A DNA stretch of 64,000 nt, taken from assembly GCF_036324505.1 (NCBI RefSeq), contig NC_086368.1:10171421-10235420 (forward strand). The letters run 5' to 3'. Shown piece by piece: positions 29,901 to 42,500 of this stretch. The notes beneath the pieces are model-generated. The model worked only from the letters and a program-made list of their open reading frames with translations. It was not told where the DNA came from and made no database searches. Within the stretch, counting starts at the first letter, position 1; each line of letters starts with the position of its first letter. This DNA comes from Eleginops maclovinus (lineage: Eukaryota; Chordata; Actinopteri; Perciformes; Eleginopidae). A program made the translations under genes and the position numbers.

Positions 29901-30452
29901 AATTGTCTCTATGTAATAATGTGCAATTTTTGTTATGCAGCAATATTTTTGACCTCATAGCAGGGCTCACACTAACAGATTTAAACATACTTTTAGAGAG
30001 TGGAACATCACCCTGTCATGGCTTTTATTTCTTGTGAAAGGTGATTCATTCAAGGTGAGAGATGGTAAGGTCAAGCACATATACAATAACGTTTTTATTT
30101 TTTTTATATCTAAGTGAACTATTCTGTTTATAGGGTTAAAAACCTTCATCTACAAATATTTGACACATTTTACAGAACAACTAGAGTACACAGTGTGTAT
30201 TTAAGACTTTAATTGCTGGTTGAACAAAGTTGGCTTATTGTTGTGCTGACAGGCTGTGCCAGTGCTGAGCTAGCATCAACGTTTAGCCTTGAATGCGGTT
30301 AACACTTGGCAAGTTGAATGAACAGTTACCTGCTGCACCATGAAGTCCCCACAGGTCTCCTCGACTTCCTGCGGTCGAACAGCAGACACCTGACCGTTAC
30401 TCACCCTGGAAGGCACCAACAGTTTGAAGCTAAACCCCCTGTTTCTCTCCAT
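20996..30452 (-). CDS. sycp1: Synaptonemal complex protein 1 (SYCP1)
   Basis: Meiosis-specific transverse filament protein; its coiled coil bridges the axes of paired chromosomes. I assembled 35 coding exons, 1041 aa (human 976), joined in frame. ATG at 30452. Exon starts (minus strand): 30452, 29855, 29677, 29529, 29215, 29046, 28854, 28669, 28456, 28310, 27911, 27746, 27424, 27279, 27099, 26876, 26614, 26427, 26195, 26047, 25883, 25736, 25588, 25447, 25253, 24578, 24378, 22597, 22428, 21993, 21882, 21714, 21563, 21307, 21136. Landmarks: N-terminal QVSAVRPQ, then [19 protein letters not shown] and [14 protein letters not shown] (about residues 90-150), [12 protein letters not shown], and [16 protein letters not shown] near the coil end. 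The coiled coil covers roughly residues 90-840. The tail is Ser/Thr/Lys-rich with TPRS motifs and ends with a basic MKRMRDAGW block. Intron after 24304 holds a Tc1 copy. Confidence 0.95.
22671..24275 (+). mobile_element. Complete Tc1/mariner transposon, 1605 bp
   Basis: Flanked on both sides by TA (22669-22670 and 24276-24277). The ends are inverted copies starting CAGTGGGGCAAAAAAGTATT. The inverted repeats are about 200 bp long, with a second inner copy of the motif AAGTATTTGGTCA (around 22858-22870, mirrored near 24077-24088): the IR/DR layout of fish Tc1 elements. It lies in an sycp1 intron, in the opposite direction to the gene. The arms remain very similar, so the insertion looks young. 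Confidence 0.95.
23037..24059 (+). pseudogene. Tc1 transposase gene with a single early stop codon
   Basis: Frame opens at ATG 23037 ([13 protein letters not shown]) and meets one TAA at 23076-23078, where relatives normally have a sense codon; it then stays open to the TGA-terminated end at 24059 (341 codons in all). Downstream parts are intact: paired-type helix-turn-helix region ([12 protein letters not shown]), second DNA-binding half ([14 protein letters not shown]), and the DD34E catalytic triad in [17 protein letters not shown] and [11 protein letters not shown]. Translation could only restart at an internal Met, which would lose the first DNA-binding helix, so the copy is probably dead by itself. 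This is described as found; no repaired sequence is given. Confidence 0.93.
24665..25121. mobile_element. Short TA-flanked nonautonomous DNA transposon, 457 bp
   Basis: Inverted ends CACCGATCAGCCATA and its mirror TATGGCTGATCGGTG, each bordered by TA (24663-24664, 25122-25123). The inside has no transposase. The end sequence with CCATAACCTTATGACCACC is one I recall as dispersed in fish genomes. It sits in an sycp1 intron, its right end only 22 bp from the exon ending at 25143. Confidence 0.8.
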
Positions 30453-30822
30453 CCTGAAATTAGACCATATAGGTTCATATTTAAACGTAAAATGCAGTTC
30501 ATTTAGCTTGAACATTTCAAGGAAATTCATTCTATATCAACGGGGTACCTAACGTTTGAGAACGATAATATTATGCAATTTCACATACACGTTATTTATT
30601 TCCCCCAGCCGTTAGCTCAGTTGGCTAAATTAAGTAAGCTAGTTAGCTTGTTCAGTTAAACTATGAACTTAACGGTACTTTGCGCTAACTCTTGGGGCTA
30701 GGTAGTTACCATAACTTACCTTTAGCGACGTTAATACTTACAAAACAATAATACAATAACTATACGGCAAAACAGTTGACTTAATCAGTAATATGGCAAA
30801 CGGCGACCGGGCAGTTACCTAC

Positions 30823-30885
30823 CTGTACTTGGTTGTAATGAGTATGAAGCATTTAACATCAAAACGTCCGTTTGTATCTGACCAC
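30823..30885 (-). other. sycp1: Putative noncoding exon 1 and start region of sycp1
   Basis: A donor (CAG then GTAGGT, minus strand) ends an exon at 30823. The next acceptor, TAATTTCAG at about 30454, lies one base before the ATG at 30452. The distal end near 30885 is a guess; no TATA box is seen. Confidence 0.4.
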
Positions 30886-31296
30886 CGTATGCGGGCGCGT
30901 GCAATAATCCTGTAGCGTGACCTCAACAGTTTATTTCAAACTTTGTGTAACGTCTCGAGGAGCGTTACTTCGGACAACAAAGAGCATAATATTCCTGCAC
31001 ACTCAGAGGAGACGCTTATTTTTGGTCTGGGTGTGTAATATTTCATACATATTCTATATTATCTCTGTTTTAATGGTAATTTCGTATGTAATGTTATGGA
31101 CTGTGTAAAATATCAAAATCTCACATTTTGTATTTGAAGAATATAACATTGAGGACTAGGCATGGTCAATTGTACATGCAAATAACTGGGTGATTCCCAG
31201 AATCTTTGAGTCCCCCAAGCTTATTTCAAAGATTTTAAATGAAAGGAAACTACAAAATGTATTTTAAAGCAATGCATTAATCGCACAGGGTGTTGC

Positions 31297-31299
<3 letters not shown>
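30886..31299. other. Upstream flank of sycp1, nothing recognised
   Basis: About 400 bp of AT-rich sequence upstream of sycp1, ending at the TA microsatellite. No gene seen; sycp1 upstream control elements may lie here. Confidence 0.4.

Positions 31300-31300
<1 letters not shown>

Positions 31301-31359
<59 letters not shown>
31301..31359. repeat. (TA)n microsatellite
   Basis: A 59-bp TA run that abuts the left inverted end of the 2.6-kb element. A short TA run also follows the other end (33995-34005), so the element probably landed inside a TA tract. Confidence 0.95.
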
Positions 31360-31361
<2 letters not shown>

Positions 31362-32082
31362 GTCAATTCAGAATTGTGGGTACATTTTGAGTTTAGACAA
31401 GAGTGAAAAAAAAAAGTTTTTTTCTGTATTTTTTTTCTTTCATTTCTCAGAGAGAATACTTTATATTTTACTCTTCCAGTATTTGCCACGCTTAATCATG
31501 TAAGAATTTTAATATTTTAACAGATAAACGGTGAACTAAGAGTAAAATCTGTCAACTCTGTTATGGACAAAGTGGGTTGAATATTTATTGTACTAAAATG
31601 CAATACATGTTTAAATGATGTCTTCCCTGAGAGAACATTTGTCCCTATTTCAATTAATTAAAACTTAAGCTTTCTAGGATTAATATTATTTTTTCAGGAG
31701 TTAAAACACTGAGACGTTTCATTGAAAAGTTGCCAAGGGCCCTTTCATTTTCTCATAATTATAGATTTAAAAATTAATCAAATGCTTAGAAATGTCCTGT
31801 AATGAGTAAGTTAGTCATGACACATCTTCTGTTTTTTTGTTGACAATAAAATGCATTTAATTGTCTTTTTTTTTTTAACAAAACATAGGACAAACAGAGT
31901 TGACGTAACTCGAACAGAGTTGACATAACAGAGTTGACACACCATGAACTAAAGTCCAAACCAGTAACATTGCAATTTTAAAAACTTGTCTTTAAAAAAT
32001 GTGAACACATTTTACATGACTGGTAGCAACATCTATAAAGTTGTACATTTTAAGTTGTAAATTTGTTTACATTGTCACAAAA

Positions 32083-32517
32083 TCACAATATAACGAACCC
32101 CCTCCACCCCCAACCCACTTGTAGGCCACCATCCTGTTCATCTATAAACTCATTGATTTGATCAATAACAATGCAACAAAATAACAGTCCCTGCATAAAA
32201 AAATATTCAGCAATTTCAGACCATATTTCTTTGTCTATTTCAACATGGCGCGCTGTCACTGGGGTAGGTTGTGGGATGATTCTGAGGACATCATCAAAGG
32301 GATACCATAAAGTGTCCTCACGAATTGGCCTGTAGAACCTATTTTTCCCAGCCTTGTGCATGCATGTGACTTTTGCATGCGTCTCATTGACCTCAAGAAT
32401 GGTTCCAGGATAAACGTCGTCATATTTAATGACGCACCATTGTCCAGTCATCATGTCTTTGCTCCCCCACTTGATTTCTGCTGTTTGCTGTTCAGTGCAA
32501 TCAGAGGAGACTGGCAT
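32083..32517 (-). pseudogene. Transposon ORF, C-terminal WCVIKYDD domain
   Basis: 144 codons from the Met at 32517, though the frame extends upstream without a start. Visible motif: GQWCVIKYDDVYPGTILEV, CMHKAGKNRFYRP, DTLWYPFDDVL and VTARHVEID. I recall this small beta-rich looking domain at the C-terminus of large fish transposon proteins. Here it directly follows the N-terminal basic region, with no catalytic core in between, so this copy is probably an internally deleted derivative. That is inference. Confidence 0.55.
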
Positions 32518-33059
32518 GGGTTGTTCTTCAGTGCTATCAGGGAGGACAGGCTGAACAGGAAATTCACAGTCATTCGGACTGGTTGTGATTCTTTTTTACT
32601 TTCTTTCTCATTTTCTTTGTTTTTCTTCCTCCTTTCTCCCAGCTCAATTGTCCACTGAACAAATTTTACGGAGGACCCAGCCTCATAGCCTTGCTTGATG
32701 GGATAGGCCTTGCTTCTGCAGTTACTTCTCTCACTTAACCATTCTAACCTGGATGGCCCTGGGTCAGGGTCTGGCTGAGGGTCTGGCTCAGGGTCTAGCT
32801 CAGGACTCTGCGGTGGTGTTTCAAATCTCTGGTGTTGCTTCAAATAACTCCTTGTTCTGCATCTTTGCTGAGCCGTTCTCCAATATTTCCTCTTCTGCCT
32901 CTTCCCCCTTTCAGTCAGAGTAGCCACTTGGCCAGTTGACCCTGCATCCCTTCTCTTCATCCATCTCTCCCTGTCTTTTTTCAAATTCGCTGCCCTCCTT
33001 TCAGGGTCAGCCTCTCGCCGTGCCCTGTACTGCCGTTGCCTTTCTGCTGCCGACACCAT
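32451..33059 (-). pseudogene. Transposon ORF, N-terminal basic part
   Basis: ATG at 33059; 202 codons. The first 85 residues are highly basic with the repeated style AERQRQYRARREADPERR, KKDRERWMKRR and ERGKRQKRKYWR, a pattern seen in many uncharacterised fish transposon proteins; DNA binding is likely. Then comes a TPPQSPELDPEP stretch of acidic Pro-Asp repeats, and a Lys/Glu-rich part. From about residue 165 the frame seems wrong: the DNA there reads better in the next frame (DCEFPVQPVLPDSTEEQP), which continues into the 32083-32517 ORF. The switch lies at or near an A-rich run at about 32595-32605. A frameshift or an unrecognised intron are both possible. Confidence 0.6.
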
Positions 33060-34099
33060 CTTCAATTACATTTTAATGACCTGGAAAGCGACATCACACA
33101 TCTCACCTTTACAGAAAAATAACTCTCAATTATATATTAACTACAGCAAAATGGTCAAAAGTGACTGAAAACGTGACTGTTAGTCGCTGTCAACTCTGTT
33201 ATCATGAAAATGTAACAGAGTTGACGATAACAGAGTTGACATTTTCCACCATTTTGTGTCTAACTCCATGTGCTATCTTAGAACCAGACAACACATGCCA
33301 TGACTAAAACCTCAACTTTATGAATTTCCATCATATATATATTTTTTAAGAAATGATGGAGAGATTCACTAAAACATCATACAAACAGAGTTGACGCTTA
33401 ATAAATATACTCTTGGTTTGTTCTCAACATTTTGCACAAATTATTAAGAGAGAAAGATAAACATATCATTGTTCCCTCCAAGGAAGAGAGGAAAAGGAAG
33501 TGACATCACTTGGTGCAGGTCACATGGTTTTATTTGAATGCTATAGGGTTTTTTTATGTAGTTTTATGCCAGACATAACAGAGTTGACAGAGCTCTGGGA
33601 CAGGTACATTTTTTATTTTTCAAATATCAAGATCAGCTGTATTAGAGGAAAATAACATTCTGTGCAACTGATTATATACATATTTATAGATTTATCATAA
33701 AAAATCTGCAAATTTTGGTGAATTATGTAATATTTATAATATTTTAAGTTGAAAATGTGAATTTCTGTCCTGGGACAGGCAATTTTGATGGTTTTGGAGG
33801 GTGTGGGAATCATTTGATGAATATTTAACAAATAAATTGTGCATAAAATGTACTCCAAACATTGTTTTTTTTTTTACATACAGTCTATTTAGTGATAATA
33901 TTGAAAGCAGGGTCTGAAAATATTTTTTTAGGAGAAAATAATTAACATTGTTTTTGCTGGGACACCAAATGTAACCGCAATTCTGAAATGACCCATATAT
34001 ATATAGTTTTAAAAGAATTGGTTTTCTTTGTAATATAATTATTCAACATATTATTCAATATTCAACAAATACAAATGGCCATTTATTCCAAAATGTTCC

Positions 34100-34900
34100 T
34101 GCTAATATAATCATGTGCTTGTCTACTTTAACTGCGGGGTGGTGGTGGGGGGCGAGCTGAAAAAAAGTACATGAATTATCTACGAAATTGCAATATTTAC
34201 ACACGTTCCCCAGTTTGTTTCAACCCCGTCACACCATAACATTTACCCCCATATTAAAATAATGGATCGGTCCAAGTGACATCTGGATTGAGGAAATGAC
34301 ATCACAAAAGTCTTATGAAGAAAAGGCGGCAAATAAACACGTCAGTATCTTTTCTTACCTATATTTCATAATTGTATTGTCAGATTGAGATTGTCAAACT
34401 CAACAATTCAACTCTGTTATATAAATTAATGATAGTACACGATTGTTTAGGAAAAATTAAATAATAGTTTTGCTAAATAACTTGATGATGTCCTTAAAAC
34501 CTCAACCCCGTCACATTTTTTATTGTAACAGGGTTGAAATGTTGTGACAGGTGTTGAATCTTTGGTGTTACTGTAATCATTCTTAATGTTTTTTTTAATG
34601 TTTAATAATTTCAGACATCATAATGACAAAAACAGCAGCAGAGAGGCAAAGAGAGTACAGGGCAAGAAGGAATGCAGACCCAGATAGCAGGGAAAAGTAT
34701 CTCAGGAGTGAGCACGAGAGGTGGAAAAGGAATGCTGAGGAAGGGAAAAAGAAAACTATCAGTGATCTGAGTGACAGAGCTAAACGACAGAAGCGTAAGA
34801 TGTGGAGAAAAGCTACAAGAAGACAGAAGGAAAGGGAAGCTTTCAGCAATATCAACACTCCTCCACAAAGTCCTGATATTTAGCATGCAGTGCAGCCAAG
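34100..34900 (+). mobile_element. Relic of a related transposon in the opposite direction
   Basis: Contains variants of the neighbouring element's iterated motif: TCAACCCCGTCAC at 34220-34232 and 34502-34514, its inverse GTAACAGGGTTGA at 34525-34537, and TCAACTCTGTTAT at 34408-34420. It then has a short coding region at 34623-34883. Its ends were not found; the listed limits are only a working range. Confidence 0.5.
34623..34883 (+). pseudogene. Transposon ORF fragment, basic N-terminal domain
   Basis: 86 codons from ATG 34623 to TAG. Sequence style AERQREYRARRNADPDSR, HERWKRNAEEGKKK and RAKRQKRKMWRK matches the N-terminus of the ORF at 33059, and it ends within the same TPPQSP motif. After the stop comes a 191-bp GT repeat. 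So it is a truncated or exon-sized N-terminal piece; no catalytic region follows. Confidence 0.6.
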
Positions 34901-34947
34901 ATCTGAGTCCTCAAGGTCAGGGAAATATAATTTTAGGGCTTCATTTA

Positions 34948-36380
<1,433 letters not shown>

Positions 36381-36384
36381 ATTG

Positions 36385-36390
36385 TTTATT
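36385..36390 (-). terminator. slc16a1: Possible polyadenylation signal of slc16a1
   Basis: AATAAA on the minus strand, about 145 bp past the stop at 36534. More distal signals may be used instead. Confidence 0.4.
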
Positions 36391-36533
36391 TCAGTTAAAA
36401 GGCCTTTAATAGCTGTGTAAATAGCTTAACTTGCATTGCAGGTAAGGCTTACTGTGGTGGTTGTAGACTATATATTTGCCCCACAGGCACTATTAAACCC
36501 AAACTCAAATGTAACATAAGAAAAGACACAATA

Positions 36534-39500
36534 TTAGAGAATGTCTTCTTTGTTACTATCTTCTGACATATCCTTGGCAGTATTGTCCATGATGGACTTT
36601 TGTTCTCTACTTCCCACTCTGGCCAGTCTCTCTTCCTCCTTTTTCTCTTTGTCCAGCAGTCGATAGTTGAGTCCCATCCCTGCAAACAGAATAACACTGG
36701 AGACGATGAGGAGGATCCCGCAGCCCTGGTAGGTGTACTTGTAATCATGATAGATGTCTTTCAGCTTCCCTGTGAAGAGAATAAGAAGTGCATTGCATAG
36801 TTTTTAGTCACTGTCAACATGAGGCTGCAGTTAACAACACTTAAATAAATACAATTTGGTAACAGAATCCCCTATACTAATGACGGATTTGCCATGATAC
36901 ATACAAATGTCACAATCATGCTTTTGACTGTGCCAGAAATTAGGGCTGAACGATTAATTGCATTTGCAATAATATCGCGAGGCAGGGAAAGAAGTCAACG
37001 CTGCGCTTGCACCTGTCGCACAATGGCCTCAGGCTCGTCAAAAGAGTGCACGGCTGGAAGTTTGGTACCAAAGAGGGGCGGCACGTCAGTTGTGTGGAAT
37101 TATTTTGGCTTTAAAAAGGAAGATGCTGTGCAACGTCAGGTATTGTGCAGAATGTGCCTCGCTACTGTTGCTACCTCACGAGGTTCACGATTGTAATCAC
37201 GATTGATTTATTGCTTGTGTTTGTTGAAAAATACATGAGAAGAGGACCTTGAAAAAATAATCGCATATTAAATCGCAATTGCAATATTGAGGAAAAAAAA
37301 TCGCTATTCGATTATTTTACAAAATCGTTCAACCCTACCAGAAATTCAGTGCCAATCTCAGGCACATGCTTTGATATTTTGCCCATAATTCTTTATCTAT
37401 CATCTTTGGCATCATTCTGTAGTTACACAACAAGCCCTGGCCTTCACACCTTTACTGGTCAGAATTTTGACTCTACTTCAAAGGGAGCAAGCTTCTTTCC
37501 CTGACATTATTGATAGATTATGTAAGTTATACATTGTTAACATACTATAATGACAAACGTCTCTGTGGTAATATATGTGGTGTATACTGTATCTCAGCTT
37601 TGACTATCTTGCCAACCGTTGGACCGATCTACTTCATGCTTGTTGTGTGTGTTTCTGCTGATTCTAGGGTGTGCAATGCTGCCTTTGAAGTTATTTGGAT
37701 ATTAATATTTAACTTGAGAAACTAAGATTCTCTCTAATGACTTGAGAGAAACAGACCTTCTAACCATTTCACCAAACAGAGATTGAACTACACCCCTTAT
37801 GCATTTTGTATGTAACTATATCTGTCTTTGTTGTTATCTGGGTTATACAGTAGATATTATTAAGGTTGGAAATGCTCGGTATGTTTCATGCTGTTTTTTG
37901 TTTCCAACTTCTTTTATATTGTACTGATTGTTAATAAACCCTAAAAAATTCATGTGCAGAAGAGGAGAAAAAAATGTAAATGTGGCCGGCGCACAAGTTC
38001 ATATAGAAGTCAATTTACTCACCGAGCAAAGGGGGTCCCAACAACACAGGCCCACACTCCACGATAGTAACCAGCCCAACAGCACTGGAGAAGCGCTTAG
38101 TTCCCACCAAGTCCATCAACGTCTCAAACAGAATTGCACTCAGCCAGCCAAAAGCAAACCCAAAGAAGATGGAATAAATCACAAAGCCGTTGTAGTCGAC
38201 TGATAATGGTGATAAAATGTGGCAAACGCCGTTGAACAGAACAGACACAGCAAAGAAGTACTGTATTCTGGGTCGAACCCACTTAGTGTTAGCCAAGGCT
38301 CCCATTGAGGGCCGGGCCACCATGTCCACAATAGCCAGCACAGACAGTAAGAATGCTGCTTTCTCTTTAGGGATGTCTTTACTCTTTGCATAATTACTGA
38401 GGAACACAAGTGGTGTAAAGAGACCGAAAAACATGATGACATTTCCTCCAATATAGAGCATGAAGCCGCGGTGCTTGAACAAAGAGAGGTCGATGAAACT
38501 GTTGATGGTCTGCACTACAGTCCTCTTCTCTGTGCTCTTCTCTGGAGGTTTCGGTTTTGGTCCAATAGGCCGCATGAGGGAACCAGCGACACAGCAATTA
38601 AAGAGCAGTCCACCCAGGATCAAAAAACTTCCTCTCCAGCCAAACTTCTCAAAAAGCCAGGTATTTATAGGAGCCAATGTGCAGAGAACGACGGGGCTGC
38701 CTGCCATGGCAATACCATTAGCAATAGGTCGCTTATTGTAGAAGTACTTTCCAATCATAGTGAGGGAGGGGTTGAGGTTGAAGGACAATCCCAAACCTTA
38801 AAGAATTAATAGAAAGATATGTGTTAATGTATTAGACCTCTATGAATATGAGTTGAAAAGGAAGGATTTTAACTTTCAACAGTGCTGAGAGATTCAAAGT
38901 AAAAACATTTGTATCCGCCATTGAACAATGTTCATCCCATTGAGATAAATTGTTTCTTCTTCAGGGATACTCCTGGTCAGGATGGTAGTATTAAAACAGT
39001 TTGATATTAAAACAGTTTCACAAGTTAGAACACAAACTGTACAATATATAAAAGCAACACAGGAGAAATAGTATTGAAAAAGAGAGAACTTCACAGTCCA
39101 TACAAGCAATATCAAGGGTTATCTAAAACAGAAACACATTTCCTTCAAAGCAGTTTGTTAGAGACCTTTAAAAGTATTAAAATAAAGGAGTACTTCAGGT
39201 TATGATATATTGCATCTCATTCTATTCCCAAATTGCATAGAAATAGAAGCAGTTGTAAACCTCAGAGCGCACCCTAGGGCATTTTAAAGAATCCTTTTAT
39301 TGGATCTGCTGCTGGTATGAAAGAATAAAAGGCTGGGAATAAATGTTGATGCCTTAAAATGTCTTGCCAAGAAATACCTTGGTTGTTTTTATTCTGTACC
39401 ACTAGGGGGCAACAGTGCGCAGTATGACAGAGAAAAGAAAGGGTGACTCATAGTTAAACTTCAAAATATAGAAAGTTGATATAAGTACCTCCCACCACAC

Positions 39501-42500
39501 CAATAAAAAAGTATAGTGCTTGAACAGAATTGCAAAAAGACGCAGCAATGAGGCCCAATCCAGATATGAGTCCTCCCGACATCATGACAATACGACTCCC
39601 ATATTTATTCACAAGGATGCTGCTGATAGGACCTGAGGATGAAAAGAAAAATATGCACGTATTAGAAGCAGAATGATCGGTATATTTCTCCCATCATCGG
39701 GTCTTTAATTAATTGTTTTGCATTTAACCACAAGAGGGCTCCAGTGTCACGGCTATGGCTCAGCAAAATCAAACAACTTCTGCAATCATTTTTGTCAGTG
39801 CTGCACTGCAGTAGATGTGTTCTCATGCCATTAATAATGCGATGTGTCAGAAAAAACATGAAGGCTGTAATGCATTAAGCATCTATTTGGTTCAGGGATT
39901 CATGAAAATTGACAGAGGGGATAATTTGTTAGTGGATTATTCAGAAATGGGCTCTAAATACATTTAAATGATTATCAGATAATCTAAGTATAAGTGGATG
40001 TGTGGGTAAAGGGACTTGGGGTTTTAAACTGTAACACAGTAAACTGGTACCTTCTTAAAGTACAGTTTTTTGAGATTTTGGTACCTTAGTTAGCAGGTTA
40101 TATTTATATGCATTCACCTTGAATTCTACATCAATTCAGGCCAAAATTGGTGTGACTTGTAAACAAATGAGTAAATTACATGCAGGGTTCAGGTCTCCAT
40201 CTCCATCTACAGCTTATAACCACCAGCCTAAATGAGTATGAGGACCCACATGGAAGACACTTCTCCCTTCCTGCCAAATCCCTGCACTATCCAATGAAGC
40301 TAAATGGAAAGTGACAGTTTTTGTTTAGAGGTTGTCCAGAACCATTTGCCAGCTCAGTGCGAGACAAAGGGTTTTTAAATTGTAATGCAGGCAGTCTCCA
40401 CACTAACAATGAGTTCTTTCCGTCCGCCGTGCAGCGAGAGTTGCTTAGGATAAAAGGTTGGAGACAAACCAATGTAGAATATTATGAATGTAATGAATGA
40501 AAAATTGAAGGAGTACAGAGGTATGCAACAGTAGGTTGTTAATGAACTTCTCCTGCCGATGTGCTCAGAATGTGTAACACAAAAACAGACTCAGCTGTCA
40601 TCCGCTTGCGGTGATGACAAACATGTCCTTGCTTACTTTCAATTACCATGCATAGCTTGCTTTCATCCGAGTTTATTTACTTACATTTGCATTATTCACA
40701 TTGTTACACATGGATGTTCATATTCGGTCTACTGTGACTGAACCCATTGTGAAGTAAAAGAGAAATTAAGAATTATCAGATTGTAACCCTGTGACCCTTT
40801 ACCACTGCAGGGAATGTGCTGCTGAACAATAAGCAGCTTTATTCCTTAAATACACTTCTGTTGTACTGTAACTGTATTGAGGGTTTAACTTGGATGTGAG
40901 GTTTTGCACGTATTTAACATTTAATGCTGTAACAGTTGGAAGTTAGAAGCAGCCAATGGTTTTCTTGCAGCAATATTTGTTTCCATTTTCTCTAAATGTT
41001 CTACAAAGAGAAAGATATAAGAAATCAGATGCATCAAAGTTTTTAAAAGTTTAAAATCTGCTCCCACCCGGCAGACTTATCCCACTTGATAGTAGATTGG
41101 AGGCGTTTTTTAATAATTACCATCGGAAACACCCAGTATTTAATATATAAAGGGCAGGTGTCTCTGGCACATGCACACGAATCAGAGAGATGCCACAAAG
41201 GATGCCCTAAGAACAAAGACTTCACCAGTATTGAAATCAAGGTTATGTTGAATAAACTAAAATGTTTTTTCTCATTCTGTAAAGAGTTTTCTCGGCTGCT
41301 TATAAACATTTCTCTTACCTGAGAAAATATCAAAAAATAAATAAATAACATGAATCCAAAGAAGTCCAATCGAGAACAAATGTTGGATACAAACAAAATT
41401 GGGCTGAAATGTGTATATTGCTTTCTTCATCTGGCCCATTGGTTTTACAAAGGTTGTGCCACATATACATGATGTTAAGATACATTTAAAAGTAATATGT
41501 TTAACAATTTGCATGGGATGAAATACTAGCCTAGCAATAAAACACCATGTCCACTTTTATTTTATTGCTTTTAGATCTTTGCAAATAGATTTTACATTCA
41601 GTACAGAATATGTAATATAAAAGTATTTGTATATGGTGTAATACAACTTCAGATTAGTAAGGCACACTAAAGCAACTTTTTCAAAATTCCTTGACAATAG
41701 AAAAAGATGCTGTAGTCATCATTTTTCCAGTTTATCAGATGCAAAAGAAAAGGGAACTGCAGTGTTTTGATTTCAAAGCAGACGGTCTTGAGGGGCGATG
41801 AGCGCTCCTTTGAACTCTGTTCGCTCCGTGTTGAATATCCCGAACATGAAAAGAGCCTTATCATCACCTGACCCGTGTGACATCACCCAGCGCCTCATTC
41901 ATCTCATCAGCGCAGGAACACAAGCTACCCCCCACGGTCCCCCTGCTCTCACAGCACAATGGGACAACAATAGGCCGGTATACACGGCCCATTAACTTGC
42001 TCAAGGGACAGATAATGTTGCACTTTTATAAACAACAATTCAATAGAGGATTTACAGTTTTTATCTCAGTATGAAATGTTTGATTTAAGCCGCACTATAA
42101 TTCTGAAACTCTTTGTGGACAGACACGCTGAAGGCTACAATGCAAGTCTGTTCTTGAGAAATGAATCGGCTTTTAACACTACGGGTATAAATCTTTTACT
42201 GTGGTGCTAAGAGCCAGAGATTGATTCCATGTATAAATCATCTTGTTGTGCTAAATGTCAAGTGTTAACAAACTCATGTTAGGCAGGTTGTATTTTTGGG
42301 TTTTAGCTCACCTCCGCCGTACATGACGGCTAACATGATGGAAGAGATCCAGGACACCTGGCTGCTGGTCACATCGAAGATCGCCTCGATCTCTTTAAAA
42401 AACACAGTGATGGACTTGGGGAATGCATAGGAGAAGCCAATAGAGATAAAGGCCCCAACTACCACCATCCATCCCCAGCCCCCCTCAGGTGGTGTGTAGC

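Larger units (their letters stand above)
31360..33994 (-). mobile_element. Unclassified 2.6-kb DNA transposon with iterated motif
   Basis: Left end begins GGGTCAATTCAGAATTG and the right end mirrors it as GGGTCATTTCAGAATTG. The match continues through a TACATTT block to about 30 bp with three or four differences. Inside, at least nine copies of AACAGAGTTGAC occur, usually after AT: 31553 (inverted), 31893, 31913, 31927, 33189 (inverted), 33214, 33229, 33384 and 33577 (start positions). CTGGGACA also recurs near 33595, 33773 and 33957. The coding pieces lie on the minus strand (32083-33059). The flanks are TA repeat on both sides, so the duplicated target cannot be measured. The iterated motif resembles transposase-binding subterminal repeats as in hAT, P or CACTA elements; I cannot name the superfamily. 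Confidence 0.75.

Noticed and set aside
33060..33065. Earlier start of the transposon ORF
   Set aside because: The upstream codon is TTG; the first ATG is at 33059.
31893..33588. Repeated AACAGAGTTGAC units considered as a CRISPR-like or satellite array
   Set aside because: Spacing is irregular, both orientations occur and the units lie within mirrored transposon ends in a vertebrate genome.
36894..37196. Independent BED zinc-finger gene
   Set aside because: It lies wholly within a 397-bp hAT derivative and is cut off before the His ligands.
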